Positions 36,838 to 45,582 of a stretch of DNA of 64,000 bases are shown here, piece after piece; the stretch's first letter is position 1; each line of letters begins with the position of its first letter. The DNA comes from Arachidicoccus rhizosphaerae (GTDB lineage: Bacteria > Bacteroidota > Bacteroidia > Chitinophagales > Chitinophagaceae), in NCBI RefSeq assembly GCF_900107765.1, contig NZ_FNQY01000006.1, forward strand, positions 158,639 through 222,638, written 5' to 3'. A program made the position numbers and the translations under genes. The notes under the pieces were generated by a model. The model worked only from the letters and a program-made list of their open reading frames with translations. It did not search any database and was not told the DNA's origin.

Positions 36838-37133
36838 CGCTTTAATCAAGGATTTTGCATCTCTGGTATAGTAAAAACCGGCGGACGGCCTTAGGTAATA
36901 GGGTAACTCAGCGCAAAGGGCATTCGTCGCAAAATGCGGTTTAAGGGTTCCGGTTTTCGGTTTTTCAGTAAAAAAAGGGGGCGTTACCCGGCCTACTTTC
37001 CTAAAGGAAAGGCTTTGTCATACAACTGTAAATTGTTGAATACAGGGGCTTATTAACGTAATTCTGAGGAATTTTAATGACAGGACCATCTGAATTGTAG
37101 TATCTTTGCAGTAGAATTTTTAAATGATCCATC
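36808..37133. other. divergent intergenic region queA / nfu
   Basis: No gene is visible. It contains the queA promoter at the left, a short CTTTCC/GGAAAG hairpin near 36996-37011, and the nfu -7 box at the right. Confidence 0.45.
37101..37108 (+). promoter_or_regulatory. -7 promoter element TATCTTTG of the Nfu gene
   Basis: A perfect TAnnTTTG match 25 bases before the ATG at 37134. A -33 TTTG is not clear. Confidence 0.5.
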
Positions 37134-37733
37134 ATGATAAAGACAGGTAATCCCATTATCAGTATTTACACAGAAATGACGCCCAATCCGGCGACCATGA
37201 AGTTTGTAGCCAATAAATTGCTCTATCCCGGAAAAAGTATTGATTTTCAGGATGAAACAATGGCCGGCCCTTCTCCTTTAGCCAAGGAACTGTTTAGCTT
37301 TCCTTTTATTAAAAGTGTGTTTATCGCCAGCAATTTTGTGACGCTGACCAAAACAAACGATGTGGAAGACTGGCAGGAAGTGATTCCACAGGTGAAACAG
37401 TTTTTAAAGGATTACATTGAGAATGGCGGAACCATTATCAATGAGGATGAAGTCTCTAAAATCGTCCCTGAATCTTCCAATAAAATCGAAGCCGACGATG
37501 ATGATGTCGTGAAAAGAATCAAAGAATTACTGGATAACTACGTACGCCCGGCCGTTGAAATGGATGGCGGAGCCATTCAGTACAAGAGTTATAACCAGGG
37601 CATCGTCAATCTGATGCTGCAGGGAAGCTGCAGCGGCTGCCCTTCCTCCATGATTACCCTGAAAGCAGGCATCGAAGGCATGATGAAAAGAATGATTCCT
37701 GAGGTGAAGGAAGTGATTGCAGAAGCCGACTAA
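37134..37733 (+). CDS. NifU/Nfu-type Fe-S cluster carrier protein
   Basis: A 199-residue protein with an N-terminal Nfu_N domain (IYTEMTPNPATMKFVANKLLYPG) and a C-terminal NifU-like domain containing GSCSGCPSS with Cys166 and Cys169 (the CxxC that binds a 4Fe-4S cluster between two monomers). The preceding region VRPAVEMDGGAIQY is typical. It delivers Fe-S clusters to apoproteins in the cytosol. It is a single transcription unit with a -7 box upstream and a terminator downstream. Confidence 0.92.
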   Translation: MIKTGNPIISIYTEMTPNPATMKFVANKLLYPGKSIDFQDETMAGPSPLAKELFSFPFIKSVFIASNFVTLTKTNDVEDWQEVIPQVKQFLKDYIENGGTIINEDEVSKIVPESSNKIEADDDDVVKRIKELLDNYVRPAVEMDGGAIQYKSYNQGIVNLMLQGSCSGCPSSMITLKAGIEGMMKRMIPEVKEVIAEAD

Positions 37734-37792
37734 TCGGCATAAAATATCGATGAACCGGATGATTTAATATAGAATTAGCAAATTATTGTAAA

Positions 37793-37827
37793 AAAAGGGC
37801 GTCTTAATAGGTGCCCTTTTATTTTTT
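37793..37827 (+). terminator. intrinsic terminator of the Nfu gene
   Basis: The stem AAAAGGGC/GCCCTTTT (37793-37800 with 37813-37820) is followed by ATTTTTT. Confidence 0.8.
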
Positions 37828-38008
37828 GCACCTATATTGCAGGCTTATATAAAAAGAATAGGGGGAGTAAGAATACCCCCCCGCATTACATCTTATTTTC
37901 TCGCCGGGCCGCTTAGAAAACCCGGAGACTCTTTAAAGCGCTTATGATGCCGTCCTTATGGGGATTTACCCGGAGCCGGCACCTGGCCTCTTAATTCGTT
38001 TTATTACT

Positions 38009-39316
38009 TTAGTTATACCGGCGTTTTTTCCAGAGATCTCTGTAGGATAAAGTGACGCCAAGTTTAAAATAGTTTTCTTTAATCAGATTATTCACAGTGG
38101 TGCCTCTTGAGCCATACTGAAAATTGATGAGATAACTCAGACTGGACCTTCTGGAAAATACGCCTAGGCCTAAAGTTACGCCTTTATCCAGGATCTGCTG
38201 TCCGTACATGTTTACATAATCTGTATTGAAGTAAGCCCCCGCCTGCAGCCGGTACTTCTCCATTTCTACATATTGTCCGTTGTACATGAATACCTTTCTG
38301 GGGGAGTAGCTCAACCCAAAAGAAAGCTGTGAGCTGTTGTTGTACCCATAGTTATATCCATTGGTAGAATTGCCGACGTCTTCCCATTTTCCGTAGCGAT
38401 AGTCCGAGGCCAGGGTAAAAGTCCGGTCGTAGGTAAGAGAAATACCCCCGCCAAACTGATCCGGGAGGCTGAACTTTGTATTGCCCAGGGAAGAATCAGC
38501 AATAATATTTGTAGGGGCGCCGTTATCCGGATCCCCGGAACTCATAGACAGAGACCGGTCGCCTGTAAGTGTTGTTTTTTTAGTGGCTGTCACGCCCAGG
38601 CCCAGTCTGATCTTATCTGAGATATTACCCTGATACTGTAGACCTCCGGTGAAATTAAAGCCCTGATAAAAAAGCCGGTTAGCGGTATTCAGCTGTGTCC
38701 CGATATAATTAGCGGTATACATATATTCTGTCTGCGTCATATTGCCGAATATATAGGAACTCTTTAAACCCAGGGAGAAGTTATTACCCAGGCGCCACCC
38801 GTTGGAGAAATACACTTCGTTTAAGCCGCCGGTCCCTTCGTAGTATGTCGTAATATAATCGCTGGTACCGATGATGTTTTTCTCTCCGTACAGACTATAA
38901 TTGCTGCTGCTGTACTGCTTAAGCCCCCAGGCGCCGCCCCACCATTTGGTGAACTTCGTTGCCATGGCGAACCGCTGGAACTGAGACTGATTGGATCTGA
39001 TGGGTGTTTTTATCGCATTACCGGTATAATTGATAGACTGGAAAGTCCCGTTTAATTCTATCGCAAAGAAATGATCATCTAAAAAGGGCAGAGCAGCCGG
39101 ATTGGATTCCAGAATATATCGTCCGTCTCTTAAAGACTGTGTGGCACCGCCCATACCGCTTCCATAATCATAATTATCGGTGCGGATATTACCAATACCC
39201 AGCATTGAATAGACGGATGTGTTGGTCTGTGCATGCAGCTTTTGCCCGACAGAAAGGCAAAGGGCCGACAGGCAGGGAAACAAAATAGATTTGTATGTTA
39301 TGGATTTAACCGTCAT
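38009..39316 (-). CDS. outer-membrane beta-barrel protein (FadL/PorV-like)
   Basis: A 435-residue exported protein with a signal peptide to about residue 29 (QKLHAQ). The N-terminal SVYSMLGIGNIRTDNYDYGSGMGGATQSLRDGRYILESNPAALPFLDDHFFAIEL segment is the GxGGAxxA...NPAxL pattern of FadL/PorV-like barrels. Alternating hydrophobic/aromatic strands run to the end (YFKLGVTLSYRDLWKKRRYN). It probably forms a barrel in the outer membrane with an unknown role. Its ATG overlaps the stop of the DUF4270 lipoprotein gene (TAATG), so the two proteins are made together. Confidence 0.75.
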   Translation of the reverse strand: MTVKSITYKSILFPCLSALCLSVGQKLHAQTNTSVYSMLGIGNIRTDNYDYGSGMGGATQSLRDGRYILESNPAALPFLDDHFFAIELNGTFQSINYTGNAIKTPIRSNQSQFQRFAMATKFTKWWGGAWGLKQYSSSNYSLYGEKNIIGTSDYITTYYEGTGGLNEVYFSNGWRLGNNFSLGLKSSYIFGNMTQTEYMYTANYIGTQLNTANRLFYQGFNFTGGLQYQGNISDKIRLGLGVTATKKTTLTGDRSLSMSSGDPDNGAPTNIIADSSLGNTKFSLPDQFGGGISLTYDRTFTLASDYRYGKWEDVGNSTNGYNYGYNNSSQLSFGLSYSPRKVFMYNGQYVEMEKYRLQAGAYFNTDYVNMYGQQILDKGVTLGLGVFSRRSSLSYLINFQYGSRGTTVNNLIKENYFKLGVTLSYRDLWKKRRYN

Positions 39317-40686
39317 TATTGTACTGATAAGTATTGAATTTTGAGGGAGGCCTTGCCTTTACTGCTGCTGGCATCGCCCAGCTGCAGCCGGTTGAAACTG
39401 TTATAGCGGGTACTGTAAGGTCCGGTGAGCAGCAATCCTTTTTTAAGGGAGTTCGCTGTATTGTCACTCATAAGTGTTGACAAATAACTGGTAATATCAA
39501 AGGAATAATAGGTGCCGAGCCCTGAAGTGTTCTGGTAGTCTATGATCAGGTTGCCGGTAAGTGCATTGCCGGAGTTATCCGTCAGCTGACTGCCAAAACT
39601 GTTATTTAAATCCGTAGAAAATAAATTAAGGGTTGGCGGTAGTTCAAAGTCACGCTTCTGATTCTGATCGGTAGGCTGCAGATAAAGCTGGGCCGATATC
39701 ACTTTGAGAAACCCTGCATTTTGCACTAAGGACTGAATGGAGGGGAACTGCAGTTTGATCATATAACCGGCCAGGGTCTGTAAGATAGAATTATGACCGG
39801 AACTGTCACTGCTGACCACTTTGTTGTTAACGCCGATGCCTGCCGATGCAATGCTTCCTTTACGGGTAATGTCGATATGATTGAACTGATGGGTGGCATC
39901 ATTGAGCGTAAATTTGGCGATGCCTTTGGTGGCTTCCGGTAAGCCGGGTGTTTTATAATAAACACGCAGCTCAATACTGTCTTTAAAGCCGTAGGCAATT
40001 TTATTTTGACCGTCCTGAGTGATCTTAAGCCCTTTAAAATAAGGCAGGAACTGACTGGAGGATTGAATCGCCGTATTTTTATTGATAAGCAGATCCAGCA
40101 GCTCCTGACCCAGCGCATCGGACATCCTGATACTCATCGTGTCAGCCGTCGGTAAATCTGGGCGCAGTATTTTGGAGCCGGTAGCCAGCGGAGCAGACTC
40201 AGCTAAAAATGAATCGTGGTTATATAAAGTCTCGTCCGTACCCGTTGTGATCTGTTCTTTTAACTGATAGACAGCCACTTTAAAAGGCAGGGTGGTGTCT
40301 CCGGCATATTTACCGGAATCCAGTTTCATATAAAGGCAGACAGAATCCAGCGTGGCATTATCATAAGTGGTGGCCGTCCCGCTGTAGGTGGGCGGTGCCA
40401 GTTCAAAATAAGAACTCAGTGATAAATCACCCACCGCTGAATCGGAAATAGAACCGATCAGGGCGGTTCCCAGATCACCGGTGGCAAAACTGTCGGTATA
40501 GACAGTAGATAAAGTCGGTGTCAGGGTATCGAGTTGTATAATCTGCGTGTATTGGCCATCCACAAACTGACCTCCGTATTGAATGTCTTTTTTGGTACAA
40601 CCCGATGTGATCGCTGTTGCAATAATTGCTGTGGTCCCTATGAGTTGCCAGATGCGGACAGCACCTGTTTTTTGAAAAAAAGACAT
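39316..40686 (-). CDS. DUF4270 family lipoprotein
   Basis: A 456-residue exported protein with a signal sequence ending at Cys30 (AITSGC). The body matches DUF4270: LDTLTPTLSTVYTDSFATGDLGTALIGSISDSAVGDLSLSSYFELAPP near the start and repeated beta-rich modules after. The C-terminus contains YYSFDITSYLSTLMSD, GLLLTGPYSTRYNSFNRLQLGD and SLKIQYLS. The family is widespread in Bacteroidota and has no settled function. It lies in a two-gene operon with the downstream barrel protein through an overlapping stop/start. Confidence 0.88.
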   Translation of the reverse strand: MSFFQKTGAVRIWQLIGTTAIIATAITSGCTKKDIQYGGQFVDGQYTQIIQLDTLTPTLSTVYTDSFATGDLGTALIGSISDSAVGDLSLSSYFELAPPTYSGTATTYDNATLDSVCLYMKLDSGKYAGDTTLPFKVAVYQLKEQITTGTDETLYNHDSFLAESAPLATGSKILRPDLPTADTMSIRMSDALGQELLDLLINKNTAIQSSSQFLPYFKGLKITQDGQNKIAYGFKDSIELRVYYKTPGLPEATKGIAKFTLNDATHQFNHIDITRKGSIASAGIGVNNKVVSSDSSGHNSILQTLAGYMIKLQFPSIQSLVQNAGFLKVISAQLYLQPTDQNQKRDFELPPTLNLFSTDLNNSFGSQLTDNSGNALTGNLIIDYQNTSGLGTYYSFDITSYLSTLMSDNTANSLKKGLLLTGPYSTRYNSFNRLQLGDASSSKGKASLKIQYLSVQ

Positions 40687-40992
40687 AAGTCGGTCAAAAA
40701 ATAATGAGCGGCAATGTTAGTTGCATTATGTGTTAGAAAGGTGTTAGTGTGTATGAACGGGTAAAATTCATAGACGAATAGCCTGAATGTGTCGACTAGT
40801 TCCAAACGCTGTTGTGGCTTGATTTACAGGGGAAAAAATTCCCAAATTTTTAACCGCATTTCTCAGATAACACCCGTTCCTTTGTAGTGTCAGACAGTGT
40901 ATGTGGGTCGAAGCGGCGTCGTTACCGGCTTTGAGCAAAGGCAGACATGGACGGACAGCAAAATTATTAATAAATAACTTAGACTAAACCTA
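40687..40992. other. divergent intergenic region DUF4270 / LytS-like kinase
   Basis: No gene is seen in these 306 bases. A TTCCTTTG box (one mismatch to TAnnTTTG) at 40877-40884 could serve the kinase operon. Nothing else stands out. Confidence 0.35.
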
Positions 40993-42354
40993 TTGCATAA
41001 GTTTAAAACATTTTTATTAGGGTCCAGGACCCTGTCTATCGCGGGACAGATTGTGCTGTGGGTGATGTTTTTTCTGTTCCCCTTACACTTATATAATGTA
41101 AGGATCATGGATCCGCACTTTTTCCAGCGGCAGCTCATTGACAATATCTTTTTCGTATTACTGTTTTATGTCAATGTCAATTACCTGGTTCCTAAATACC
41201 TGATTAAAGGGCTGAAAACCAAGTATTTTACCGGCGTTGCCATCTTGCTGCTCATCGTCTTTTGTCAGCAGCTGCTGACCGAGAGAGCCTTTCAGCCGCT
41301 AAGGCCTCCCAGGTTTGTGCGCCATGAAATGATCTTCCCTCGTGACGGCCGGCCGGGCGGTCCTGAAGATGATTTTCGTATAGAGGAGGGGCAGAGAGAC
41401 CCCTCGGGCCGCGTAATGATGCAGGGAGAACAGAAGCCTGAAAAAGGCAGTGGCCTGGTAATCTCAGAGGATAAACTCGCCGACAGCGCTTTTATCAAAA
41501 AATACGGACTACCGCCCAGACCGGTCATATTGCCCCAGGGAGGTAACCGCAAAAACAGGGATGCGATGTATCCTGATGCCATGCATCAGCAGCTGCCCTG
41601 GCTGAATGGGATGGACGGCTTTGCATTTTTTATGGTCCTTCGCCGTTCCTTCACCACTTCCTTGTTACTCTTACTGGTCGGCTCTTTCTGGAAGCTGTCC
41701 TTTGTCTGGTCTAAAACGGAAAAGGAGAAAGAAACCCTGGAAAAGGAAAAACTGGGCGCTGAACTCAGGCTATTAAAAAGTCAGATTAACCCGCATTTTC
41801 TCTTTAATGTGCTCAACAGTCTGTACGCACTGTCTTATAAGGAAGAGTCTAAGGTGTCGACCTCCATACTCAAGCTTTCTTATATAATGCGTTATATGAT
41901 CTACGATACCAATGCTGCGGCCGTTCAGTTGCAAAAAGAAGTAGATTATATTGAGAATTACATCGCCCTGCAGCGTTTAAGGATGCCGGACTTTATCGAT
42001 ATCTCCTTCAAGGCGGAAGGGGTGCAGGCGACCCATTTTATTGAACCCATGCTCTTACTGCCTTTTATAGAAAACGCTTTTAAACACGGGGTGAGCTATC
42101 TGGCTCCCTCCAGAATCAGTATTCAGCTGGCCGTCAAAGGCGATGAACTCTTTTTAGAAGTAGATAACCCGGTTGTGGAGCATAAGGAAATCGGACCCGA
42201 GGCAGAAGGCGGCATTGGACTGACCAACGTCAGAGAGCGGCTTAAACTACTGTACGGGAATTATTATACCCTGAAAATCCAGCAGATTGATCAGCGCTAT
42301 AATGTGAATTTGCATATTTCATTAAACAAAATAAAAAAGGACCTGTATGATTAA
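40993..42354 (+). CDS. LytS-like sensor histidine kinase
   Basis: A 453-residue kinase of the LytS/YehU class. N-terminal membrane helices (IAGQIVLWVMFFLFPLHLY, FVLLFYVNVNYLV, FTGVAILLLIVFCQQLL) are followed by a roughly 110-residue Pro/Arg/Gly-rich soluble insertion. A final TM (SLLLLLVGSFWKLSFVW) leads to the His_kinase domain with H268 in QINPHFLFNVLNSL and a HATPase domain (LLLPFIENAFKHG, GGIGLTNVRERLKLLYG). The start is a TTG at 40993; later starts would truncate the first helix. Its gene overlaps the LytTR regulator gene by eight bases, so they form a cognate pair. Confidence 0.88.
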   Translation: MHKFKTFLLGSRTLSIAGQIVLWVMFFLFPLHLYNVRIMDPHFFQRQLIDNIFFVLLFYVNVNYLVPKYLIKGLKTKYFTGVAILLLIVFCQQLLTERAFQPLRPPRFVRHEMIFPRDGRPGGPEDDFRIEEGQRDPSGRVMMQGEQKPEKGSGLVISEDKLADSAFIKKYGLPPRPVILPQGGNRKNRDAMYPDAMHQQLPWLNGMDGFAFFMVLRRSFTTSLLLLLVGSFWKLSFVWSKTEKEKETLEKEKLGAELRLLKSQINPHFLFNVLNSLYALSYKEESKVSTSILKLSYIMRYMIYDTNAAAVQLQKEVDYIENYIALQRLRMPDFIDISFKAEGVQATHFIEPMLLLPFIENAFKHGVSYLAPSRISIQLAVKGDELFLEVDNPVVEHKEIGPEAEGGIGLTNVRERLKLLYGNYYTLKIQQIDQRYNVNLHISLNKIKKDLYD

Positions 42355-43051
42355 GTGTATTATCATTGACGACGAACCGCTGGCTATTGAGATCCTCAAG
42401 GATTTTATTGAGCGGACCCCGGAGACGACACTGGAGGCCAGTTTTGTCAGTGCCACACAGGCCTTAGCCTTTGTAGAACAATCAGATGCAGAGCTGGTCT
42501 TCCTGGATGTGCAGATGCCGGATTTAAACGGGATGGACTTTTTAAAACACCTGACCCGTAAGCCGATGGTGATTCTGACAACGGCTTACCAGCAGTTTGC
42601 CGTGCAGGGCTATCAGTATGACGTCGTAGGTTTTTTAGAGAAACCCATCGCCTATGGGCAGTTTCTGACGGTCATCCAGAAAGTACGCAAAAAGCTGGAA
42701 GAGACCGCCCTTGCGGAAAAGGCTTCCGGTCATAATTTTCTTTTCGTCAGGACAGAATATAAACTCATGAAGATCAATTTTGAGGATATTTTGTTTATCG
42801 AAGGCATGAAAGATTATTCCAAAATCTACATTAAACAAAAAGACAAACCCATCATTACCCTGCAGAACCTTAAATCATTTGAAGAAAAGCTGCCGGCGAC
42901 CCATTTTGTGCGCGTACACCGTTCCTATATTATTTCAGTGGCACATATTGAGATGATCCATAAGAGCAGTGTTATGATCGGCCAGCATGAGCTGCCTATC
43001 AGCGACGGGTTCCGCGAGCAGTTAAATAAGATAATTCAGCTCCATTCATAG
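42347..43051 (+). CDS. LytTR-type response regulator
   Basis: A 234-residue regulator. The receiver domain has D8/D9, phosphoacceptor D54 (LDVQMPDLNG), T-T-A near residue 80 and K99 region (EKPIAYGQF). The C-terminal LytTR DNA-binding domain spans about 128-234 (FLFVRTEYKLMKINFEDILFIEGMKDYSKIY..., HFVRVHRSYIIS). It is phosphorylated by the overlapping kinase. A partly duplicated sequence about 90 bases upstream of the Kelch gene start (43091-43130) is a candidate binding site. Confidence 0.9.
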   Translation: MIKCIIIDDEPLAIEILKDFIERTPETTLEASFVSATQALAFVEQSDAELVFLDVQMPDLNGMDFLKHLTRKPMVILTTAYQQFAVQGYQYDVVGFLEKPIAYGQFLTVIQKVRKKLEETALAEKASGHNFLFVRTEYKLMKINFEDILFIEGMKDYSKIYIKQKDKPIITLQNLKSFEEKLPATHFVRVHRSYIISVAHIEMIHKSSVMIGQHELPISDGFREQLNKIIQLHS

Positions 43052-43090
43052 ATTAAGATTCGTTACTGGTAGATAAATTGGGGCGGTTCG

Positions 43091-43130
43091 TCCATAAATA
43101 GACGTTTTGAGTCCATTTTAACGATTTGAA
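43091..43130 (+). promoter_or_regulatory. imperfect tandem direct repeat upstream of the Kelch gene
   Basis: Two copies of a roughly 20-base unit, TCCAT-n(6)-ACG-nn-TTGA at 43091-43110 and TCCAT-n(4)-ACG-nn-TTGA at 43112-43129, overlap the expected promoter (TACTTTCA at 43146-43153). LytTR regulators bind direct repeats with about 21-base spacing, so this could be the site. Confidence 0.4.
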
Positions 43131-43182
43131 CCTCCTTATAACTGATACTTTCACAGCTAAACAAATTGTAAAAAAGGTATTT

Positions 43183-44211
43183 ATGAAAAAAAATAGACTG
43201 TTCCTGCTTTTAGGGATCTGCCTTATGCTCAGTACAGCATGTACAAAATCCACCAGTTCGGATGACGAAGAGGACGGAAACTGGGTAACTCGCTCCACGC
43301 TGGATGGTGTTGCAAGATCCTTTGCCGTAGCCTTCACCATTGGAGACTATGGTTATATAGGAACTGGCCTGGACGGAAACAACAAACTATTAAGTGATTT
43401 CTGGCGTTATGACCCCAGTACCAATTCCTGGACGCAGGTAGCTTCCATGAGTAGCGGCAGACACTCTGCCGTAGCTTTCGCCATCAGCGGTAAGGGATAT
43501 GTAGGGACCGGAACAGATGGCAATGGCAACTATTATAACGATTTTTATGAATTTGATCCTTCCGCCAATACCTGGACCAGGAAGGCTGATTTTGCCGGTG
43601 CGGCCAGATCCAGAGCCGTAGGCTTTGCTATTGGCAGCAAAGGGTATATCACCTGCGGATGGGACGGAACCTACTATAAAGACATGTATGCTTATAACCC
43701 CACGACCAACAGTTGGGCTTCTGATATCTCCCTGGGTGGAGACAAGCGCGTAGGAGCCATGTGCTTCGTTTATAATGAGGAGGCTTATGTTGTCGGCGGT
43801 ACCAATAGCAGCGGACAGGCGGCTACCGATTTCTGGAAATTCTCCCCGTCTACAGACAGCTGGACAGAACTCAATAAAATCACCACCGCTACGGATGATG
43901 ACTTTGATGATGATTATACCGATATCGTTCGCACCAACGGTGTTGCTTTTGTTATCGGAGACAGAGGTTTCCTTACAACGGGTCAGAGTGTGGATAATGG
44001 CAGCTATGTCAACAAGACATGGTGCTATAATTTTGCCACTGACCGCTGGACGCGCAGAACGCCTTATGAAAGTACAAGAGCCAGCCGCCGTGGAGCTGTT
44101 GCCTTCGCAGTAGATGGTCGCGCATTTGTCGGCACCGGTATCAATACCGGACAGCCTTTCGATAATTTCGACGAGTTCCTGCCTAGCGAGACTTACGAAG
44201 CAAACGACTAA
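43183..44211 (+). CDS. Kelch-repeat lipoprotein
   Basis: A lipoprotein of about 342 residues started at ATG 43183 (MKKNRLFLLLGICLMLSTAC; Cys20). An earlier in-frame TTG is unlikely. The mature part has about six Kelch blades, each with patterns such as GYIGTGLDGNNKLLSDFWRYDPSTNSWTQVA and GYVGTGTDGNGNYYNDFYEFDPSANTWTRKA, so a single six-bladed propeller is expected. No catalytic residues are seen. It follows the LytS/LytTR pair and precedes the DUF4907 lipoprotein gene, and is probably under their control. An adhesion or sensing role is possible. Confidence 0.88.
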   Translation: MKKNRLFLLLGICLMLSTACTKSTSSDDEEDGNWVTRSTLDGVARSFAVAFTIGDYGYIGTGLDGNNKLLSDFWRYDPSTNSWTQVASMSSGRHSAVAFAISGKGYVGTGTDGNGNYYNDFYEFDPSANTWTRKADFAGAARSRAVGFAIGSKGYITCGWDGTYYKDMYAYNPTTNSWASDISLGGDKRVGAMCFVYNEEAYVVGGTNSSGQAATDFWKFSPSTDSWTELNKITTATDDDFDDDYTDIVRTNGVAFVIGDRGFLTTGQSVDNGSYVNKTWCYNFATDRWTRRTPYESTRASRRGAVAFAVDGRAFVGTGINTGQPFDNFDEFLPSETYEAND

Positions 44212-44238
44212 TTGAGTTAAAGGTAAGAGGGCTAATAA

Positions 44239-44724
44239 ATGATACAATTCAGTGACAGGCTTTTAAAAGACGTAGGGTTAAGACATCTCGGCCGTACTTT
44301 GGTGGTAGCCTCGGCAGTCTTTCTGCTGGGCAGTTGCCAGGGCACCAGCACAACTGGCTCCGGCGCTGTCAAAGACAGCGCCGTAAACGCTGCGGTCCCA
44401 GCGCAGCCGTCCGGTCAAAAGACCGTGGCTTCGGCTCCGACCTTTACAGGAGACACCTTAAGTCTGCATGTAAAAGCCGTGGAGCTCCCTGTTACTGAGA
44501 AGAATTCGGATACCCTCTGGGGCTATGAAATCTATACAGGAGACAAGCTCTATATCAAACAATACAATGTTCCGGGTGTTGCAGGTCAAAACGGCTTTAC
44601 CAGTAAAGCAGATGCCGAGAAAATAGCAGAAATGGTCAGCCATAAGCTGAAGACCCATCAGATTCCTTCTATCAGTCAGCAGGAACTGTCTGAGGCAAAG
44701 GTGACGTATAAAAGCTACCAGTGA
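44239..44724 (+). CDS. DUF4907 lipoprotein
   Basis: A 161-residue lipoprotein (lipobox LLGSC, Cys33) with a Ser/Ala/Thr-rich linker. The DUF4907 domain spans about 75-155: LWGYEIYTGDKLYIKQYNVPGVAGQNGFTSKADAEKIAEMVSHKLKTHQIPSISQQEL. Function is unknown. It starts 27 bases after the Kelch gene, so the two are cotranscribed. The domain frequently occurs next to Kelch proteins in Bacteroidota (recalled, not checked). The transcription unit ends at a bidirectional-looking terminator. Confidence 0.85.
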   Translation: MIQFSDRLLKDVGLRHLGRTLVVASAVFLLGSCQGTSTTGSGAVKDSAVNAAVPAQPSGQKTVASAPTFTGDTLSLHVKAVELPVTEKNSDTLWGYEIYTGDKLYIKQYNVPGVAGQNGFTSKADAEKIAEMVSHKLKTHQIPSISQQELSEAKVTYKSYQ

Positions 44725-44853
44725 GCCGCCGGAAACATGTACCGGGAGCTACTGTAAACAAAGCCGGACAGCATGCCAGGCCGGTATAGATAAAAAAGAA
44801 GTGTTCATTTGCGGGAAGCAGGTATTAGATCCCGACTTTTGATATTAAAGTGG

Positions 44854-44908
44854 AAAAAGCGAAGGGCGTATGACTACCGGTAAGGCAGTGATCGCCCTTT
44901 AGCTTTTT
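44854..44908. terminator. bidirectional terminator between DUF4907 and Pr6Pr genes
   Basis: AAAAAGC-g-AAGGGCG (44854-44868) pairs with CGCCCTT-ta-GCTTTTT (44893-44908), with one GU and one bulge. It overlaps the stop codon of the convergent gene. Confidence 0.7.
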
Positions 44909-45582
44909 AAAAAGATCAGTAACAGCGAGCAGGCCGCAAAGGCCAGCGCGATAAAAAAGGCATTCAGCCAGAGCCGGGGATAGCCGATCTTTGTTACATT
45001 GACAAAGGGATAGGGGTAATGACCCGTTTTACGGCCCAGCCAAACAATATAACCCAGGTAGAGCACCGGGAAAATCAAATAGTAGCCTGCCTGCCAGTAA
45101 GATACCAGCCCATGGGGCAAGCGCATACTCCATGAGATAACATAAAGCGCCGGCAGCCAGCTGTGCAGCATGCCATTTGCCAGCCGGTCAAGCCCCGTTA
45201 AAGGAAACTCTTTTCTAAGCAAGAGATGGTAGATCACGGCCACAATAATAATATAGACGCAAAGAGCCGTTGACAGCAGTGCCAGCCAGGGCTCCGTGAT
45301 GATAACCACCGGATAGACGGCCCAAAGGGTAAAGCTCGCGGCTACCAGGGTATTGGACAAAATGGTAAAATAGCCAAAGAAACGGGCGACAGCCCTGCCT
45401 ATACCGGGTTCAAGCCGGTCATACATCAGTGTCCACTGTAAGATCAGACTCAGCCAGCTGAGCAGCGCAAAACAGGCCGCCATAAAGCGAACGGCGTTTG
45501 CCGGAAGGCCGTAGCCATGTCCTGCAAATAAGTGAATCAGCATAGCAGACAGATAACGGGTCATCGTTTTAAATATACTCAT
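44899..45582 (-). CDS. Pr6Pr family membrane protein
   Basis: A membrane protein of about 227 residues with six hydrophobic helices. ATG 45582 (MSIFKTMTRYLSAM) is chosen because an upstream in-frame TTG falls inside a TATCTTTG promoter element. The pattern FFGYFTILSNTLVAASF, a helix ending in HLLLRKEFPLTGLDRLANGMLHSWLPALYVI, and YPYPFVNVTKIGYPRLWLN matches Pr6Pr/FAR-17a-like proteins, which includes eukaryotic FAHFA hydrolases (AIG1/ADTRP). The family's Thr and His residues (SNT, LHS) are present here. The bacterial function is unestablished. Confidence 0.85.
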   Translation of the reverse strand: MSIFKTMTRYLSAMLIHLFAGHGYGLPANAVRFMAACFALLSWLSLILQWTLMYDRLEPGIGRAVARFFGYFTILSNTLVAASFTLWAVYPVVIITEPWLALLSTALCVYIIIVAVIYHLLLRKEFPLTGLDRLANGMLHSWLPALYVISWSMRLPHGLVSYWQAGYYLIFPVLYLGYIVWLGRKTGHYPYPFVNVTKIGYPRLWLNAFFIALAFAACSLLLIFLKS

